IMG/VR virus record: IMGVR_UViG_3300027336_000124
Coordinates: 1 to 42,061 of that record
Origin: a virus
Length of the DNA stretch: 42,061 nt
Direction: 5' to 3' (one strand)
The stretch's first letter is position 1. Each line of letters opens with the position of its first letter. A program made the translations under genes and the position numbers. Below the pieces are notes generated by a model, which had not been told where the DNA came from, did not search any database, and saw only the letters and a program-made list of their open reading frames with translations. This document shows, one piece after another, positions 41,991-42,061 of this stretch.

Positions 41991-42061
41991 GCCGGCTTCG
42001 CCCATCGAGGTGGTGTTTTGGGGCGCTCAGTCCACCATCCGTTGCGCCACGAACTCGCGCA

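Larger units (their letters stand above)
41783..42061. other. Non-coding region after the receptor gene
   Basis: Contains an inverted repeat, a tmRNA-like motif on the minus strand and a strong terminator (listed separately). At the edge, the minus strand reads REFVAQRMVD and then a stop (42061-42027), possibly the C-terminus of a leftward gene that continues outside; too short to classify. Confidence 0.4.

Noticed and set aside
1-42061. CRISPR array, rRNA or insertion sequence
   Set aside because: No regularly spaced repeats of CRISPR length, no rRNA-like segments, and no transposase reading frame were seen on either strand.

Overview
The window is most of a lambda-type temperate siphophage genome integrated in a GC-rich proteobacterial chromosome. 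Base composition, protein families and codon use fit a betaproteobacterium (Burkholderiales or Rhodocyclales); this is inference. Neither an integrase nor a lysogeny switch is present, so the left end of the element lies outside the window.

Layout. 1-280 is non-coding, with short direct repeats and a hairpin. 281-2970 holds two overlapping paralogous genes, each a ParB-like domain fused to a beta-class DNA methyltransferase with a different catalytic motif (TSPPY, then TDPPY). 2934-4601 is a leftward block of four small genes (one DUF3489, one DUF6900-like), each preceded by a near-identical promoter/leader element with an invariant 17-nt spacer. 4708-28602 is one rightward morphogenesis operon with mostly overlapping or abutting genes. 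It encodes terminase small and large subunits, two fibre-like proteins, a gpW-type connector, portal, S49 protease with a nested scaffold, decoration protein, major capsid, head-tail connectors, tail tube, a G/GT-type chaperone pair with a -1 frameshift site, tape measure, and a non-lambda tail tip. 28682-30211 is the lysis cassette: DUF6127-like membrane protein, holin candidate, GH24 endolysin, and Rz with Rz1 embedded in another frame.

From 30212 to 38833, between the lysis genes and a probable attachment site, lies a cargo region of defence genes. The first part (30584-33701) is visibly AT-richer than the phage. It encodes a putative restriction endonuclease that appears to contain two tandem PD-(D/E)XK-like domains, facing an operon of a small ribbon-helix-helix-like protein and two Dam/D12-type adenine methyltransferases. 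The second part is an McrB-McrC-ADP-ribosylglycohydrolase operon that starts from a shared divergent promoter region.

At 38897-38934 a sequence resembling the 3' end of tmRNA (ssrA) probably marks the right attachment site. It is followed by tandem 10-bp repeats and inverted repeats. Beyond it are a leftward HTH/excisionase-like gene, a TonB-dependent outer-membrane receptor, and a strong terminator.

Together this reads as a complete packaging, head, tail and lysis programme carrying a two-layer defence cargo (modification-based type II plus McrBC-type restriction) as a lysogenic-conversion module. The least familiar parts are the single-chain double-nuclease restriction enzyme, the McrBC-ADP-ribosylglycohydrolase coupling, and the four-copy promoter array over the small leftward genes.
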